Part shown: positions 45,230 to 53,423 of the stretch, piece after piece
How the letters are laid out: each line of letters begins with the position of its first letter
Numbering within the stretch: position 1 is the first letter of the stretch
NCBI RefSeq assembly: GCF_003367395.1
Contig: NZ_CP031417.1
Location: 1,736,001 to 1,800,000 of the forward strand
DNA length: 64,000 nt
Source of the DNA: Pseudolabrys taiwanensis
Lineage (GTDB): Bacteria > Pseudomonadota > Alphaproteobacteria > Rhizobiales > Xanthobacteraceae
Direction of reading: 5' to 3'
Made by a program: the position numbers and the translations under genes
The notes under the pieces: model-generated
The model's input: only the letters and a program-made list of their open reading frames with translations
Told to the model about the DNA's origin: nothing
The model's database searches: none

Positions 45230-46270
45230 ATGTCCACCACCGCCCATCACGCCAGCCATCCGCCTGCCCGCCGCGCGCCGGCCGCCGGTTGGCTCGCTTT
45301 GCTCCCAGGTCTGCTGCTCACGGGTGCGATCGCCGCGGCCGCGTTCGCGCTGCGTCAGATCCCCGGCCTCGGCATCCTCAGCCCGATGATCCTCGCCATC
45401 GTCATCGGCATCGCCTTTCACAACCTGATCGGCACGCCGGCGCGCGCCAAGGCCGGTGTCACCTTCTCGCTGCGGCGCGTGTTGCGCTTCGCGATCATCC
45501 TGCTCGGCCTGCAACTGACCGCCGCGCAGGTCGCCGAGGTCGGCGCCACCGGCATCGCGCTCATCGCCATCACGCTCGTCGCCACCTTCACCTTCACCAA
45601 ATGGGTCGGCCGTCTGCTGGGCGTCGACAACAAGCTCGCCGAACTGATCGCCGCCGGCACCTCGATCTGCGGCGCCTCGGCGGTCATCGCCACCAACACC
45701 GTGACCGACGCGCCGGACGAAGACGTCGCCTACGCGGTCGCCTGCGTGACGGTGTTCGGCTCGATCGCCATGTTCGTCTATCCCCTGTTGCCGGGCCTGC
45801 TCGGACTGTCGCCGCACGCCTACGGCCTCTGGGCCGGCGCCTCGATCCACGAGATCGCTCAGGTCGTTGCCGCCGCTTATCAGGACGGTACGCAGGCCGG
45901 CGACTTCGGCACCATCGCCAAGCTCTCGCGCGTCATGATGCTGGCGCCCGTGGTCGTCGGCCTCGGTTTCATGGCGCGGCGCGCGCGCAGCACCGAGCAC
46001 AGCCGTGCCAAGCCGGTGCCGCTGCCCTGGTTCGTGGTCGGCTTCGTCGCGCTCGTCATCGTCAACAGTTTCGTCACCATCCCGGCGCCGGCCAAGATGG
46101 CGATCGTCACCGCCACGACCTTCCTGCTCTCGGTCGCGCTCGCCGCCATGGGCCTCGAGACCGACATCGCCAAGCTGCGCATGAAGGGCCTGCGGCCGTT
46201 CTTTCTCGGCCTCGCCGCCTTTCTTTTCATCGCGACGTTCAGTCTAATGCTCATCCGCATGACGACGTGA
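45230..46270 (+). CDS. YeiH/UPF0324 family putative sulfate exporter
   Basis: A 346-residue integral membrane protein with about ten helices. The family core is visible in [52 protein letters not shown] and [18 protein letters not shown]. The family includes YeiH and the TauZ/CuyZ sulfate and 3-sulfolactate exporters, so sulfur-anion efflux is the usual guess. GAGGAG precedes the ATG. A LysR gene follows 10 bases downstream, matching the yeiH-yeiE linkage of enterobacteria, though there the genes are divergent. Confidence 0.88.
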   Translation: MSTTAHHASHPPARRAPAAGWLALLPGLLLTGAIAAAAFALRQIPGLGILSPMILAIVIGIAFHNLIGTPARAKAGVTFSLRRVLRFAIILLGLQLTAAQVAEVGATGIALIAITLVATFTFTKWVGRLLGVDNKLAELIAAGTSICGASAVIATNTVTDAPDEDVAYAVACVTVFGSIAMFVYPLLPGLLGLSPHAYGLWAGASIHEIAQVVAAAYQDGTQAGDFGTIAKLSRVMMLAPVVVGLGFMARRARSTEHSRAKPVPLPWFVVGFVALVIVNSFVTIPAPAKMAIVTATTFLLSVALAAMGLETDIAKLRMKGLRPFFLGLAAFLFIATFSLMLIRMTT

Positions 46271-46280
46271 CCGGCGCCGG

Positions 46281-47204
46281 ATGACCCTCGAGCAGCTTCG
46301 CATCTTCGTCGCCGTGGCCGAACGCGAACACGTGACGCAGGCGGCCCGCGACCTCAACCTCACTCAGTCGGCGGTCAGCGCCGCGGTGACGGCGCTCGAG
46401 GAGCGGCACGACACCAAGCTGTTCGACCGCATCGGCCGACGCATCGCGCTCACCCAGGCCGGGCGTCTGTTCCTGACCGAAGCCCGCGCTGTGCTGGCCC
46501 GCGCAGCCGCCGCCGAAACGATGCTGGCCGATCTCACCGGCCTCAAGCGCGGCTCGCTTTCCCTCGCCGCCAGTCAGACCGTCGGCAATTACTGGCTGCC
46601 GCCGCTGATGGCCCGCTTCCGCCGCGAATATCCCGGCATCGCGCTGAGCCTCACCATCGGCAACACCGAAACCGTGGCGGCCATGGTGCGCGAGAGCCTG
46701 GTCGATGTCGGCTTCGTCGAAGGCGACGTGGACGAGCCGACGCTGGCGGTGACGCCGGTCGCCGAAGACGAACTCGTGCTCGTGGTGAGCACCGCGCAGC
46801 TCGCGCCAAAGCAGGCCGCGGCACTGCGGCCCGCCGATCTCACTGCCATGCCATGGGTGTTTCGCGAGCGCGGCTCCGGCACGCGCGCGCTGTTCGAGCA
46901 GGCGCTGAAGAAGCACGGCATCGCGGCGCCGGATCTCAATGTCGTGCTCGAATTGCCGTCGAACGAAGCCGTGCGCCGCGCGGTCGAGGCCAGCGCCGGG
47001 GCAACCGTGCTGTCGCGCCTGGCAGTGGAAACGGGCGTTTCGTCCGGCGCCCTCGCCGTCCTCGACTTCACCGTGCCGCCGCGGCGCTTCCTGGCGTTGC
47101 GCCATAAGGAACGCACGCCGACGCAAGCCGAGCGGGCTTTGTTCGCGCTCGCCGGCGTGGACGAGACAAACGCGCGCGAGCCGAAAAGACCGCGGCGCCG
47201 CTAG
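46281..47204 (+). CDS. LysR family transcriptional regulator (YeiE/CysB-like)
   Basis: A 307-residue LTTR. The DNA-binding helix-turn-helix is at about 4-60 (LEQLRIFVAVAEREHVTQAA, then SAVSAAVTALEERHDTKLF), with a type-2 periplasmic-binding effector domain including LAASQTVGNYWLPPLMARFR. It resembles the YeiE/CbbR-like group, and YeiE proteins sense sulfite or related anions. The gene follows the YeiH-like transporter by 10 bases and may control it through the operator at 45134. Its stop shares the four bases CTAG with the stop of the convergent ArsC-like gene. Confidence 0.88.
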   Translation: MTLEQLRIFVAVAEREHVTQAARDLNLTQSAVSAAVTALEERHDTKLFDRIGRRIALTQAGRLFLTEARAVLARAAAAETMLADLTGLKRGSLSLAASQTVGNYWLPPLMARFRREYPGIALSLTIGNTETVAAMVRESLVDVGFVEGDVDEPTLAVTPVAEDELVLVVSTAQLAPKQAAALRPADLTAMPWVFRERGSGTRALFEQALKKHGIAAPDLNVVLELPSNEAVRRAVEASAGATVLSRLAVETGVSSGALAVLDFTVPPRRFLALRHKERTPTQAERALFALAGVDETNAREPKRPRRR

Positions 47205-47554
47205 CCGGCCAGCGCTTTCGTATAATCGTCCGGCTTGAAGCCGACCAGAAGCTTGCCGCCGCCGAGCTCGAGCACAGGCCGCTTGATCATCGACGGCTGC
47301 GCCAGCATCAAGGCGATCGCCTTCTTTTCGGTGAGGCCTTCCTTGTCCTTGTCGGGCAATTTCTTGAAGGTCGTTCCGGCCTTGTTGAGCAGCACCTCCC
47401 ATCCAGCCTTTTTCGACCATTTCTCGAGCTTGTCGCGCTCGATGCCGGCGGTCTTGTAGTCGTGGAAGGCGTAATCGACGCCCTGCTTCTCCAGCCAAGC
47501 GCGCGCCTTCTTCATCGTGTCGCAGTTCTTGATGCCGTAGATGGTAATAGCCAT
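47201..47554 (-). CDS. ArsC/Spx-family reductase (YffB-like)
   Basis: A 117-residue thioredoxin-fold protein. The start AITIYGIKNCDTMKKARAWL gives a single active-site cysteine (CDTM), the hallmark of the YffB/ArsC-like group, and KRPVLELGGGKLLVGF the conserved cis-proline and C-terminal strand. YffB proteins bind glutathione and probably reduce small thiols; arsenate reduction is not shown for this subgroup and no ars genes are near. The ATG is chosen at MAITIY. It overlaps the convergent LysR gene by four bases, CTAG. Confidence 0.88.
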   Translation of the reverse strand: MAITIYGIKNCDTMKKARAWLEKQGVDYAFHDYKTAGIERDKLEKWSKKAGWEVLLNKAGTTFKKLPDKDKEGLTEKKAIALMLAQPSMIKRPVLELGGGKLLVGFKPDDYTKALAG

Positions 47555-47631
47555 GGCCGCAATGTCCCTCGTGTCGTCACGCGACCATGCCATTTCCGCC
47601 CGACTTTTGTCGATTGCCGCGGCGGGGACAA

Positions 47632-49074
47632 TCACAACGTGTTCTTATGAATCCTGCCGTCCTTCATGACGACGGCCAAATTCTTTCCGGGGTCCTCGAT
47701 CAGACGAATGTTCTCGAGCGGATTGCCGTTGAGAACCAACAGATCGGCGAATGCGCCCTTCTCGATGACGCCCAGCTTGCCCGGATACGGCGTACGGAGA
47801 TTGGACAGCGCCAGAAGCTCGGCGTTGACCGAGGTCACCATGCGGAGCGTTTCCGCGTTGGTGTACCATCGGCTCAGATGGGTCAGCATGAAGTTCTGAC
47901 GGGGCATCAGTTCGGGCGAGAACAAAAGATCCGAGCCCCACGCCGTCTTGATCCGGTACTTTCGGACGAGATCGTAGATCTTCGGCGTACCGGCGAAAAC
48001 TTGGAGCATGCGCTGGTAGGACGGCCCGGTCTGCTGGGCGACATCCTCCCGCGACAGAAACGGCTGGGTGCTGAGCCAGACGCCCTTGTCGGCCATGATC
48101 CGCGCCGTCTCGTCGTCCATCAGATGCGCATGCTCGATGCAAGCCGCACCGGCCGCAATGGCCCGCTGAACGCTGTTGGAAGCATAAGCATGGACGGTGA
48201 CGTATGTATTCCAATCCCGGGCGACGTCGACGGCCGCGCGCAGCTCGTCTTCGCTGAAGGTCGACATATCGAGCGGACTACGCGGCGACGACACGCCGCC
48301 GCCGCCGACAATCTTGACCTGCGAGGCGCCCTGGAGAAGCTGCTCCCGTATGCGCATCTTCAAGTCGCCGACGCTGTCGGCAATCGCGGCGCTACCCATC
48401 AGCTCGCTCACGCTCAACCGCCCTTCGTTGCGCGGGATCTCCGTCGGCAAACGAAGATCGCCATGGCCGCCGCTGGTCGTGATCATCGCTCCCGACGGGA
48501 AGATACGCGGACCGGGTATCACGCCGCTGTCGATCGCCTGTTTGAAGGTGAAGACGGGGCCACCCAGATCGCGCACGGTCGTAAAGCCGCGCAGCAGCGT
48601 GCGTCCGGCTTCGGCGGTCGACGCCGCGAAGACGAAGCCGAGGTCGCCCGTCATGAGAGCCGGCAAGGGAACCGCCGCGTACAGCGTGTGCCAGTGCGCA
48701 TCGATCAGGCCCGGCATCAGAACACGATCGCCGCAATCGACGACGGTGGCGTCGGATGGCGGCGTGCTGTTGGCCGTATCGATCGACGCGATCTTGTTTC
48801 CTTCGATCAGGATCTGAGCGCCTGTCCTCAGCGCATCGGACTTGCCGTCGAATACGCGAACTTGCCTGAAGAGAACTCTGGCGGCCGGGCCCGGGGTCTG
48901 CGCAGAGGCAGCGCCTGGCACTGCTCCGGCGATTGCCGCTGCCCCCACACTGGCGAGGAAATGTCTGCGCGAGAACGTATCCAAACGGCGTGATACTTGC
49001 TGCAGGATGGGGCTGGAACAGCCGCAGCCGGCGCCGTGTACCAAGTGTTGATACTTTTGGCCCAATCGAATCAT
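47632..49074 (-). CDS. Tat-exported amidohydrolase
   Basis: A 480-residue metal-dependent hydrolase of the amidohydrolase superfamily. The twin-arginine signal SRRHFLASVGAAAIAGA lies at about residues 35-51, after an N-terminal stretch with the cysteine motif CGCSSP (about 17-22). Zinc ligands are read in IDAHWH (HxH), the carbamylated Lys in VKIVGGGGV, His in TVHAYAS and EHAHL, and Asp in WGSDLLFS. GVIEKGAFADLLVLNGNPLE closes the fold. Imidazolonepropionase-like or prolidase-like peptidase activity is possible, but the substrate is unknown. It stands alone. The 287 bases beyond, to 49361, show only a hairpin at 49288. Confidence 0.82.
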   Translation of the reverse strand: MIRLGQKYQHLVHGAGCGCSSPILQQVSRRLDTFSRRHFLASVGAAAIAGAVPGAASAQTPGPAARVLFRQVRVFDGKSDALRTGAQILIEGNKIASIDTANSTPPSDATVVDCGDRVLMPGLIDAHWHTLYAAVPLPALMTGDLGFVFAASTAEAGRTLLRGFTTVRDLGGPVFTFKQAIDSGVIPGPRIFPSGAMITTSGGHGDLRLPTEIPRNEGRLSVSELMGSAAIADSVGDLKMRIREQLLQGASQVKIVGGGGVSSPRSPLDMSTFSEDELRAAVDVARDWNTYVTVHAYASNSVQRAIAAGAACIEHAHLMDDETARIMADKGVWLSTQPFLSREDVAQQTGPSYQRMLQVFAGTPKIYDLVRKYRIKTAWGSDLLFSPELMPRQNFMLTHLSRWYTNAETLRMVTSVNAELLALSNLRTPYPGKLGVIEKGAFADLLVLNGNPLENIRLIEDPGKNLAVVMKDGRIHKNTL

Positions 49075-49287
49075 GGCATCACATTGCCCGCCGTTGGGTG
49101 ACGACAGTCAGCCTAGCATTCAACGCGCGGCGTATCCACCGCGCCAGATTGAATGAAATGCAATGCTATTTCTCCAACATAGCGCTTTGTCGTTTGGGTC
49201 GCCCATGTCTCGTTGCTTGTTACCAGCGACGCTCACGCTCGTGATACGGCCGGTCATCAGCACGATGCGTGATCATCACAAGCCGGT

Positions 49288-49325
49288 GCGGGGCGAGCGG
49301 GCCAAGCCCCGCCACCCCTTTTTGG
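49288..49325 (+). terminator. Orphan terminator-like hairpin
   Basis: Stem GCGGGGC / GCCCCGC with an 11-base loop, followed by CACCCCTTTTTGG, oriented as a plus-strand terminator. No plus-strand gene precedes it in the amidohydrolase-SDR gap, so the structure may be chance or the end of an unannotated transcript. Confidence 0.3.
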
Positions 49326-49361
49326 CACAGGTTCTTTCGCGTCCGAAGTCGTCGCGGCAGG

Positions 49362-50153
49362 TCACGCTGTCGGTTGATAGCGCCGTGCGGCGTGAGATTG
49401 GAAGAGGTTCGGCAACATCGCCTTGCGCGAGGCATCGAACATGTCCCACTGGCCAGCATCCGGCAGCGGCGGGATCGTCACCGGCTCACGCCGATCGAAC
49501 CCGACCAGCGCGGCGTCGACCAGTTCGCCGACTTCCATCACGCCTTGCAGCTTATTCACGTCGCGCTCGGACCGCTCCCAGATTTCGGTGCGTGTCGCCG
49601 CCGGCAGCACCGCCTGCACATAGACACCTTTGCCGCCGAGCTCGGTTTGCAGCCCTTGCGACAGCGTCAGCACATAGGCCTTGCTTGCGTTATAGGCGCC
49701 GAGCGACACCTCCGGCGCGAGGCCCAATACCGATGCGATGTTGACGATCGCGCCCTGCCCGCGCTTGAGGAAGCGCGGCACGACCGCGGCTGTGAGCCGA
49801 GTCACCGCGGTGATGTTCACGCGGATCAACCGATCGACGACGTCGATATCCGAATCCGCGAAAGTGCCCGGCGCGGCTATGCCGGCGTTGTTGACGAGAA
49901 TGCCGATGTTGTCGTCTTCGCGCAGACGCTTTTCGACCCGCGCCAACCCGTCTCGATCGGCAAGGTCCGCCGGCAGCACGTCGACCTTCACGCCCGCTTC
50001 GGCGCGCAGCCGCCCCGCCAACGCGTCGAGCCGCGCCTGGTCGCGCGCGACGAGCACGAGGTCGTGCCCGCGTTTGGCGAAACGATCCGCATAAACCGCC
50101 CCGATGCCCGACGAAGCGCCGGTGATCAGCACGACCGGTAGTTTGTTACCCAT
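49362..50153 (-). CDS. SDR family oxidoreductase (DltE-like)
   Basis: A 263-residue short-chain dehydrogenase with TGASSGIG (12-19), NNAG in ILVNNAGIAAPG, catalytic Ser in VNIASVLG and Tyr-Lys in YNASKAYVLTL. The DltE/YqjQ-type pattern (VLITGASSGIGAVYADRFA) is clear. The C-terminal 70 residues are longer than average. GGAGAGG precedes the ATG. It is divergent from a TetR gene with a 91-base intergenic region containing repeated GTCATGT, so it is probably the target of that repressor. Confidence 0.87.
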   Translation of the reverse strand: MGNKLPVVLITGASSGIGAVYADRFAKRGHDLVLVARDQARLDALAGRLRAEAGVKVDVLPADLADRDGLARVEKRLREDDNIGILVNNAGIAAPGTFADSDIDVVDRLIRVNITAVTRLTAAVVPRFLKRGQGAIVNIASVLGLAPEVSLGAYNASKAYVLTLSQGLQTELGGKGVYVQAVLPAATRTEIWERSERDVNKLQGVMEVGELVDAALVGFDRREPVTIPPLPDAGQWDMFDASRKAMLPNLFQSHAARRYQPTA

Positions 50154-50177
50154 GATCCTCTCCTATTCATGATATAC

Positions 50178-50208
50178 GTCATGTTTGTATTCCTGATGAT
50201 TGTCATGT
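50178..50208. promoter_or_regulatory. Candidate TetR operator
   Basis: Direct repeats GTCATGT at 50178-50184 and 50202-50208, 24 bases apart, within AT-rich sequence between the divergent SDR and TetR genes. CATGATATACGTCATG also gives a CATGA/TCATG inverted repeat beside the first copy. Confidence 0.4.
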
Positions 50209-50244
50209 ATATTGTCAAGACGTGGCGACACGAAAGGCGATCAC

Positions 50245-50784
50245 ATGAAAGTCAGCAAAGAGCAGGTGGCAAAACATCGGGAGCAGATCCTCGATGCGGC
50301 GGCCCGCTTATTCCGTCAGCGCGGCTTCGATGGCGTCACGGTCGCCGAGATCATGAAGGCGGCCGGGCTGACGCACGGCGCGTTCTACGGCTACTTCCCG
50401 TCCAAGGAGGCACTGATCGCCGACGCCGCGGCGCGCGCGCTCGCGCCTGCCCCGACGTCAGCACCGCTCGCGAAGTACGCCGACAGCTATCTCAGCACTC
50501 GGCATCGCGATAACCGCGAGACCGGTTGCGTCTTCGCCTCGCTCGGCACCGAGGCCGCGCGCGGCTCCGACGAGCTCCGTCATAACGTGACGGAATCGCT
50601 GCGCCGTCAGATCGACCGCTTCGCCGCCGAAGCCAAGGGCCGCACCGCGAGCGACCGTCGCCAGGCGGCGATCGCGGCATGGGCCTCGATGGTCGGCGCC
50701 GTGATGCTGGCGCGTCTTGCCGACGACGAGGCGCTGTCGCAGGAAATCCTGAGTGCGACGCGGGCGTCGTTGCCGTTGCCCTGA
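50245..50784 (+). CDS. TetR family transcriptional regulator
   Basis: A 179-residue TetR protein. The N-terminal HTH is complete: REQILDAAARLFRQRGFDGV, then VAEIMKAAGLTHGAFYGYFP. The C-terminal domain is of the NemR/AcrR-like length. The start is the ATG after AAAGGCGATCAC. It is divergent from the DltE-like SDR and should autorepress and repress that gene. The GTHGAFYGYF pattern is typical of regulators that pair with SDR or reductase genes responding to electrophiles. Confidence 0.88.
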   Translation: MKVSKEQVAKHREQILDAAARLFRQRGFDGVTVAEIMKAAGLTHGAFYGYFPSKEALIADAAARALAPAPTSAPLAKYADSYLSTRHRDNRETGCVFASLGTEAARGSDELRHNVTESLRRQIDRFAAEAKGRTASDRRQAAIAAWASMVGAVMLARLADDEALSQEILSATRASLPLP

Positions 50785-50848
50785 GACAGCGCCGGAGCGG
50801 CCGACGGGTGCGCTGCCTCCCGCTCCGTCGGCTCGCACCATGACCTGT

Positions 50849-51631
50849 TCAGTTCTGCACGGCATGTCCGGCCGCGGCCAGGATGAGGTTGGCGATCTCG
50901 CGCGGATGCGACACCAGCGACAGGTGGCCGGCGTTGAGTTCGATCGTCTTCGCCTTCATGCGCGCCGCCAGAAACCTTTCGAGATCCGGCGAGATCGTCT
51001 GATCGTCTTTCGACACCGCGTACCAGCTCGGCTTCGAACGCCAGGCCGCCTGCGTCGTGCGCCCGCCGAACAAGCTCGCCGCCGTCGGTTCCTGCACCGC
51101 GTAAAGAACCTCGGCCTCTTTGCGCGCGACGCCGTTTGCGAAGTAATTCAGGAAGGCATCGCGCGACACTGTGGTGAAGCCATCGTGCGTCTCGACGCCG
51201 GCACGCACCGGCATGGTTGGAAACTTGCCCGACAAGGCCACGAAATCCTCGCCGGCGTCGGGCGCGCGCGCGGCGACATAGACCAGCGCCGACACCTTCG
51301 GATCGGTACCGACTTCGCTGACGACCGTGCCGCCCCAGGAGTGCCCGGCGAGCACGGCCGGCCCGTCCTGCAGCGCGAGAACGCGCCGCGTCTCGGCGAC
51401 GGAATCGGCGAGCGAGGTCAGCGGATTCTGCACGGCGGTGACATGAAGGCCTGCGGCCTGCAAACGCGCGATGACCTTGCTCCAGCTCGACCCGTCAGCC
51501 CAGGCGCCATGCACCAGCACGACGTTCTTCACCGGCGTCGGCGCGGCCGGTTGGGCGCTGCTCGGCGCCGCGGTCAGTGCAAGCGAAAGCATGGCGGCGG
51601 CAACCGCGGCCCATTTGGTATACTTTCTCAT
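50849..51631 (-). CDS. Exported alpha/beta hydrolase
   Basis: A 260-residue alpha/beta hydrolase with signal peptide (KWAAVAAAMLSLALTAAPSS) cut before AQPAAPTPV. The core NVVLVHGAWADGSSWSKVI contains the oxyanion HG, the nucleophile elbow is GHSWGG, and the catalytic His is in NAGHLSLVSHP. The group resembles salicylate-esterase/hydroxynitrile-lyase-like hydrolases widespread in proteobacteria. GGAGA precedes the ATG. The exported location is notable because most relatives are cytoplasmic. No linked gene explains its substrate. Confidence 0.85.
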   Translation of the reverse strand: MRKYTKWAAVAAAMLSLALTAAPSSAQPAAPTPVKNVVLVHGAWADGSSWSKVIARLQAAGLHVTAVQNPLTSLADSVAETRRVLALQDGPAVLAGHSWGGTVVSEVGTDPKVSALVYVAARAPDAGEDFVALSGKFPTMPVRAGVETHDGFTTVSRDAFLNYFANGVARKEAEVLYAVQEPTAASLFGGRTTQAAWRSKPSWYAVSKDDQTISPDLERFLAARMKAKTIELNAGHLSLVSHPREIANLILAAAGHAVQN

Positions 51632-51756
51632 GATGATCTCCGCTGGTGGTGGAACCGGCGCTGCGGCCGTGTCGAACCAACGCAAGGTCGGGTGACGCGG
51701 CGTCGACCGCTTGATCCTTCTTGCCCAGACAGGAGTGGCTTTGCCCGATAAGGCGC

Positions 51757-52209
51757 TCAGACCGACGCGCGCCGCCGCAGCCGGTGCATGCAGTCGACGG
51801 TCATGAGCTTTTCGCCCGGCTCGGCGAACGTATCGTGGCGGAAGCGCAGGATGCCGCGATCCGGCTTGCTGGTCGAGGGAATGACCTCGGTCACCTCCGC
51901 CTCGATCCAGATCGTCTGCCCCGGCAACAGCGGCTTGAGCCAGCGCACCGCGTCCATGCCCGGCGACGGCATGATCGCCGTCTCCCACAGCTTGAGATCG
52001 AAGAACAGGCGAAAGCTCAGCGACAACATATGAAAGCCCGACGCGATGATGCCGGGATAGCCGGCCGCGCGCGCCGGCGCGTCGTCGAGATGAAAGGGAT
52101 TGGGATCGTAGGCCTGCGCGAAGGCCGCGATCTCGTCGGCGGTAACCGTCCGGCGCGCCGAGACAAAACGCTGACCGACGCTGAAGTCGTCAAAATAAAG
52201 ATCGTGCAT
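51757..52209 (-). CDS. MaoC family dehydratase
   Basis: A 150-residue hotdog-fold protein. The catalytic Asp and His of R-hydratases are visible in YDPNPFHLDDAPARAAGYPG followed by IIASGFHMLSLS. It probably hydrates or dehydrates an enoyl-CoA; specificity cannot be read. The gene stands alone between the exported hydrolase and the DUF899 unit, on the same strand. Confidence 0.88.
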   Translation of the reverse strand: MHDLYFDDFSVGQRFVSARRTVTADEIAAFAQAYDPNPFHLDDAPARAAGYPGIIASGFHMLSLSFRLFFDLKLWETAIMPSPGMDAVRWLKPLLPGQTIWIEAEVTEVIPSTSKPDRGILRFRHDTFAEPGEKLMTVDCMHRLRRRASV

Positions 52210-52267
52210 GGCGCCCGGGTGTTATCGCCCGCGCGTCGGAAAGGCAACGCGGACGAGCGGCGGGCCC

Positions 52268-52537
52268 TTAAGCGCGACGCGCCGCGATCAACCTCAGCCA
52301 TGGCGCCAGGTGGAAAACGCTCATCAGCGCGTACATCGCCGCCATGCCGTTGAGCGGCGACGTGCCGTGTACGGCAGCGCAAAGCAGGTCTGGCTCGCCG
52401 CCGGAAGTTGCCGACAGCACGGCCATCATGGCGAACACCGGCGTGGCGGCGAGGCACAGCCAATCGGCTGTGCCCCTTCCAATCCCCGGCCCGCGCTCGT
52501 CCGCGACAGAGGCCGGCATGCTATGCGCGTCAGCCAT
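52268..52537 (-). CDS. Small membrane protein downstream of DUF899 gene
   Basis: An 89-residue protein with three short hydrophobic stretches (WLCLAATPVFAMMAVLSA, then a middle with Cys, and MAAMYALMSVFHLAPWLRLI) and a small basic C-terminus. The ATG lies inside the last codons of the DUF899 gene, an eight-base overlap, so expression is coupled. No family was recognised. It may be the membrane partner of the DUF899 protein. Confidence 0.65.
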   Translation of the reverse strand: MADAHSMPASVADERGPGIGRGTADWLCLAATPVFAMMAVLSATSGGEPDLLCAAVHGTSPLNGMAAMYALMSVFHLAPWLRLIAARRA

Positions 52538-53294
52538 TGTCGTACTCGTCGTGACGCCGCCACCAGACGCCGGTCTCATTGCGGCCTTTCGGCGCGCGGT
52601 CGAGCCACGGATACACACCCCAGATGCCGTCCACGCCGCGCGCGTAGGTCGAATAGGTGTGATAGATTTGACCGTCCTCTCGCACAAAGGCGCTCAGGCC
52701 CGGCCGATCGCGCCGATACGACTGGGCGTCGGTGCCGCATGTCTCCGCGAACTTCGCTACCGGCGGCGGCACCGGCGCGCGGTCCATCGCATGCCCGCCG
52801 CGCCGGTAGTTGTATTCGATGGTGCCCTCCCACTGCTGTTCCTCGGTGAAGGACACGCTGAAATCGAAATTGAAATCGCTGCCTGCCGACGACGCCCAGG
52901 GAAAGGTCCACCCCATTCTTTGCTTGTAGGATTGCAGCTTGGCCAGCGGCGCCCGCGACACGGCCCAGAGCATCACGTCGTGGTTGGCGAGATGCACGGT
53001 GTAGCCGTTGAAACCGTCGGCGATCATCGAGCAGGACGGACAGCCGGCCTTCCAGTCCGGACCGAACATGAAATGATAGACGAGAAGCTGCGACCGACCT
53101 TGGAACAGGTCGGCCAATGTGGCGCTGCCCTTGTCGGTGTCGAACCGATAGTCCTTGTCGACCTTCACCCAGGGCAGCGCCTGCCGGCGTTGCGCCAGTT
53201 CGTCGCCGCGGCGGGTGTAGTCCTTCTCCGCCGCGAGCAGGTCGAGCCGCGCGGCCAGCCATTCCTCGCGCGTTCCGGTCGCATGCTGTGTCAT
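52530..53294 (-). CDS. DUF899 thioredoxin-like protein
   Basis: A 254-residue protein of the DUF899 family, which has a thioredoxin-like fold. The active-site-like motif is GCPSCS (CxxC) in a stretch beginning LLVYHFMFGPDWKAGCPSCS; the early KDYRFDTDKGSATLADLF and the late YRRDRPGLSAFVRE are also conserved. The function is unproven; peroxide or disulfide chemistry is suggested by the fold. AAGGAG lies eight bases before the ATG. It is divergent from an HTH regulator at 53424, which is probably its controller. Confidence 0.9.
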   Translation of the reverse strand: MTQHATGTREEWLAARLDLLAAEKDYTRRGDELAQRRQALPWVKVDKDYRFDTDKGSATLADLFQGRSQLLVYHFMFGPDWKAGCPSCSMIADGFNGYTVHLANHDVMLWAVSRAPLAKLQSYKQRMGWTFPWASSAGSDFNFDFSVSFTEEQQWEGTIEYNYRRGGHAMDRAPVPPPVAKFAETCGTDAQSYRRDRPGLSAFVREDGQIYHTYSTYARGVDGIWGVYPWLDRAPKGRNETGVWWRRHDEYDNG

Positions 53295-53423
53295 GATGCA
53301 TCTCCTTCGTCAGGGGTGCGCGCCATTGTGCTCACAGGCGAGATGGCGCGCCGGTTGGGGCCTGCGGGATAGACTAGGGATCGGAGCCCGAACGGTGGGA
53401 GTGACAAGTGTGGCGGGATTTGC

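Noticed and set aside
49163..49744. 193-residue plus-strand frame overlapping the DltE-like SDR
   Set aside because: The SDR on the opposite strand has all catalytic motifs. The N-terminal part is in the intergenic region but has no ribosome site, and the rest is a shadow.
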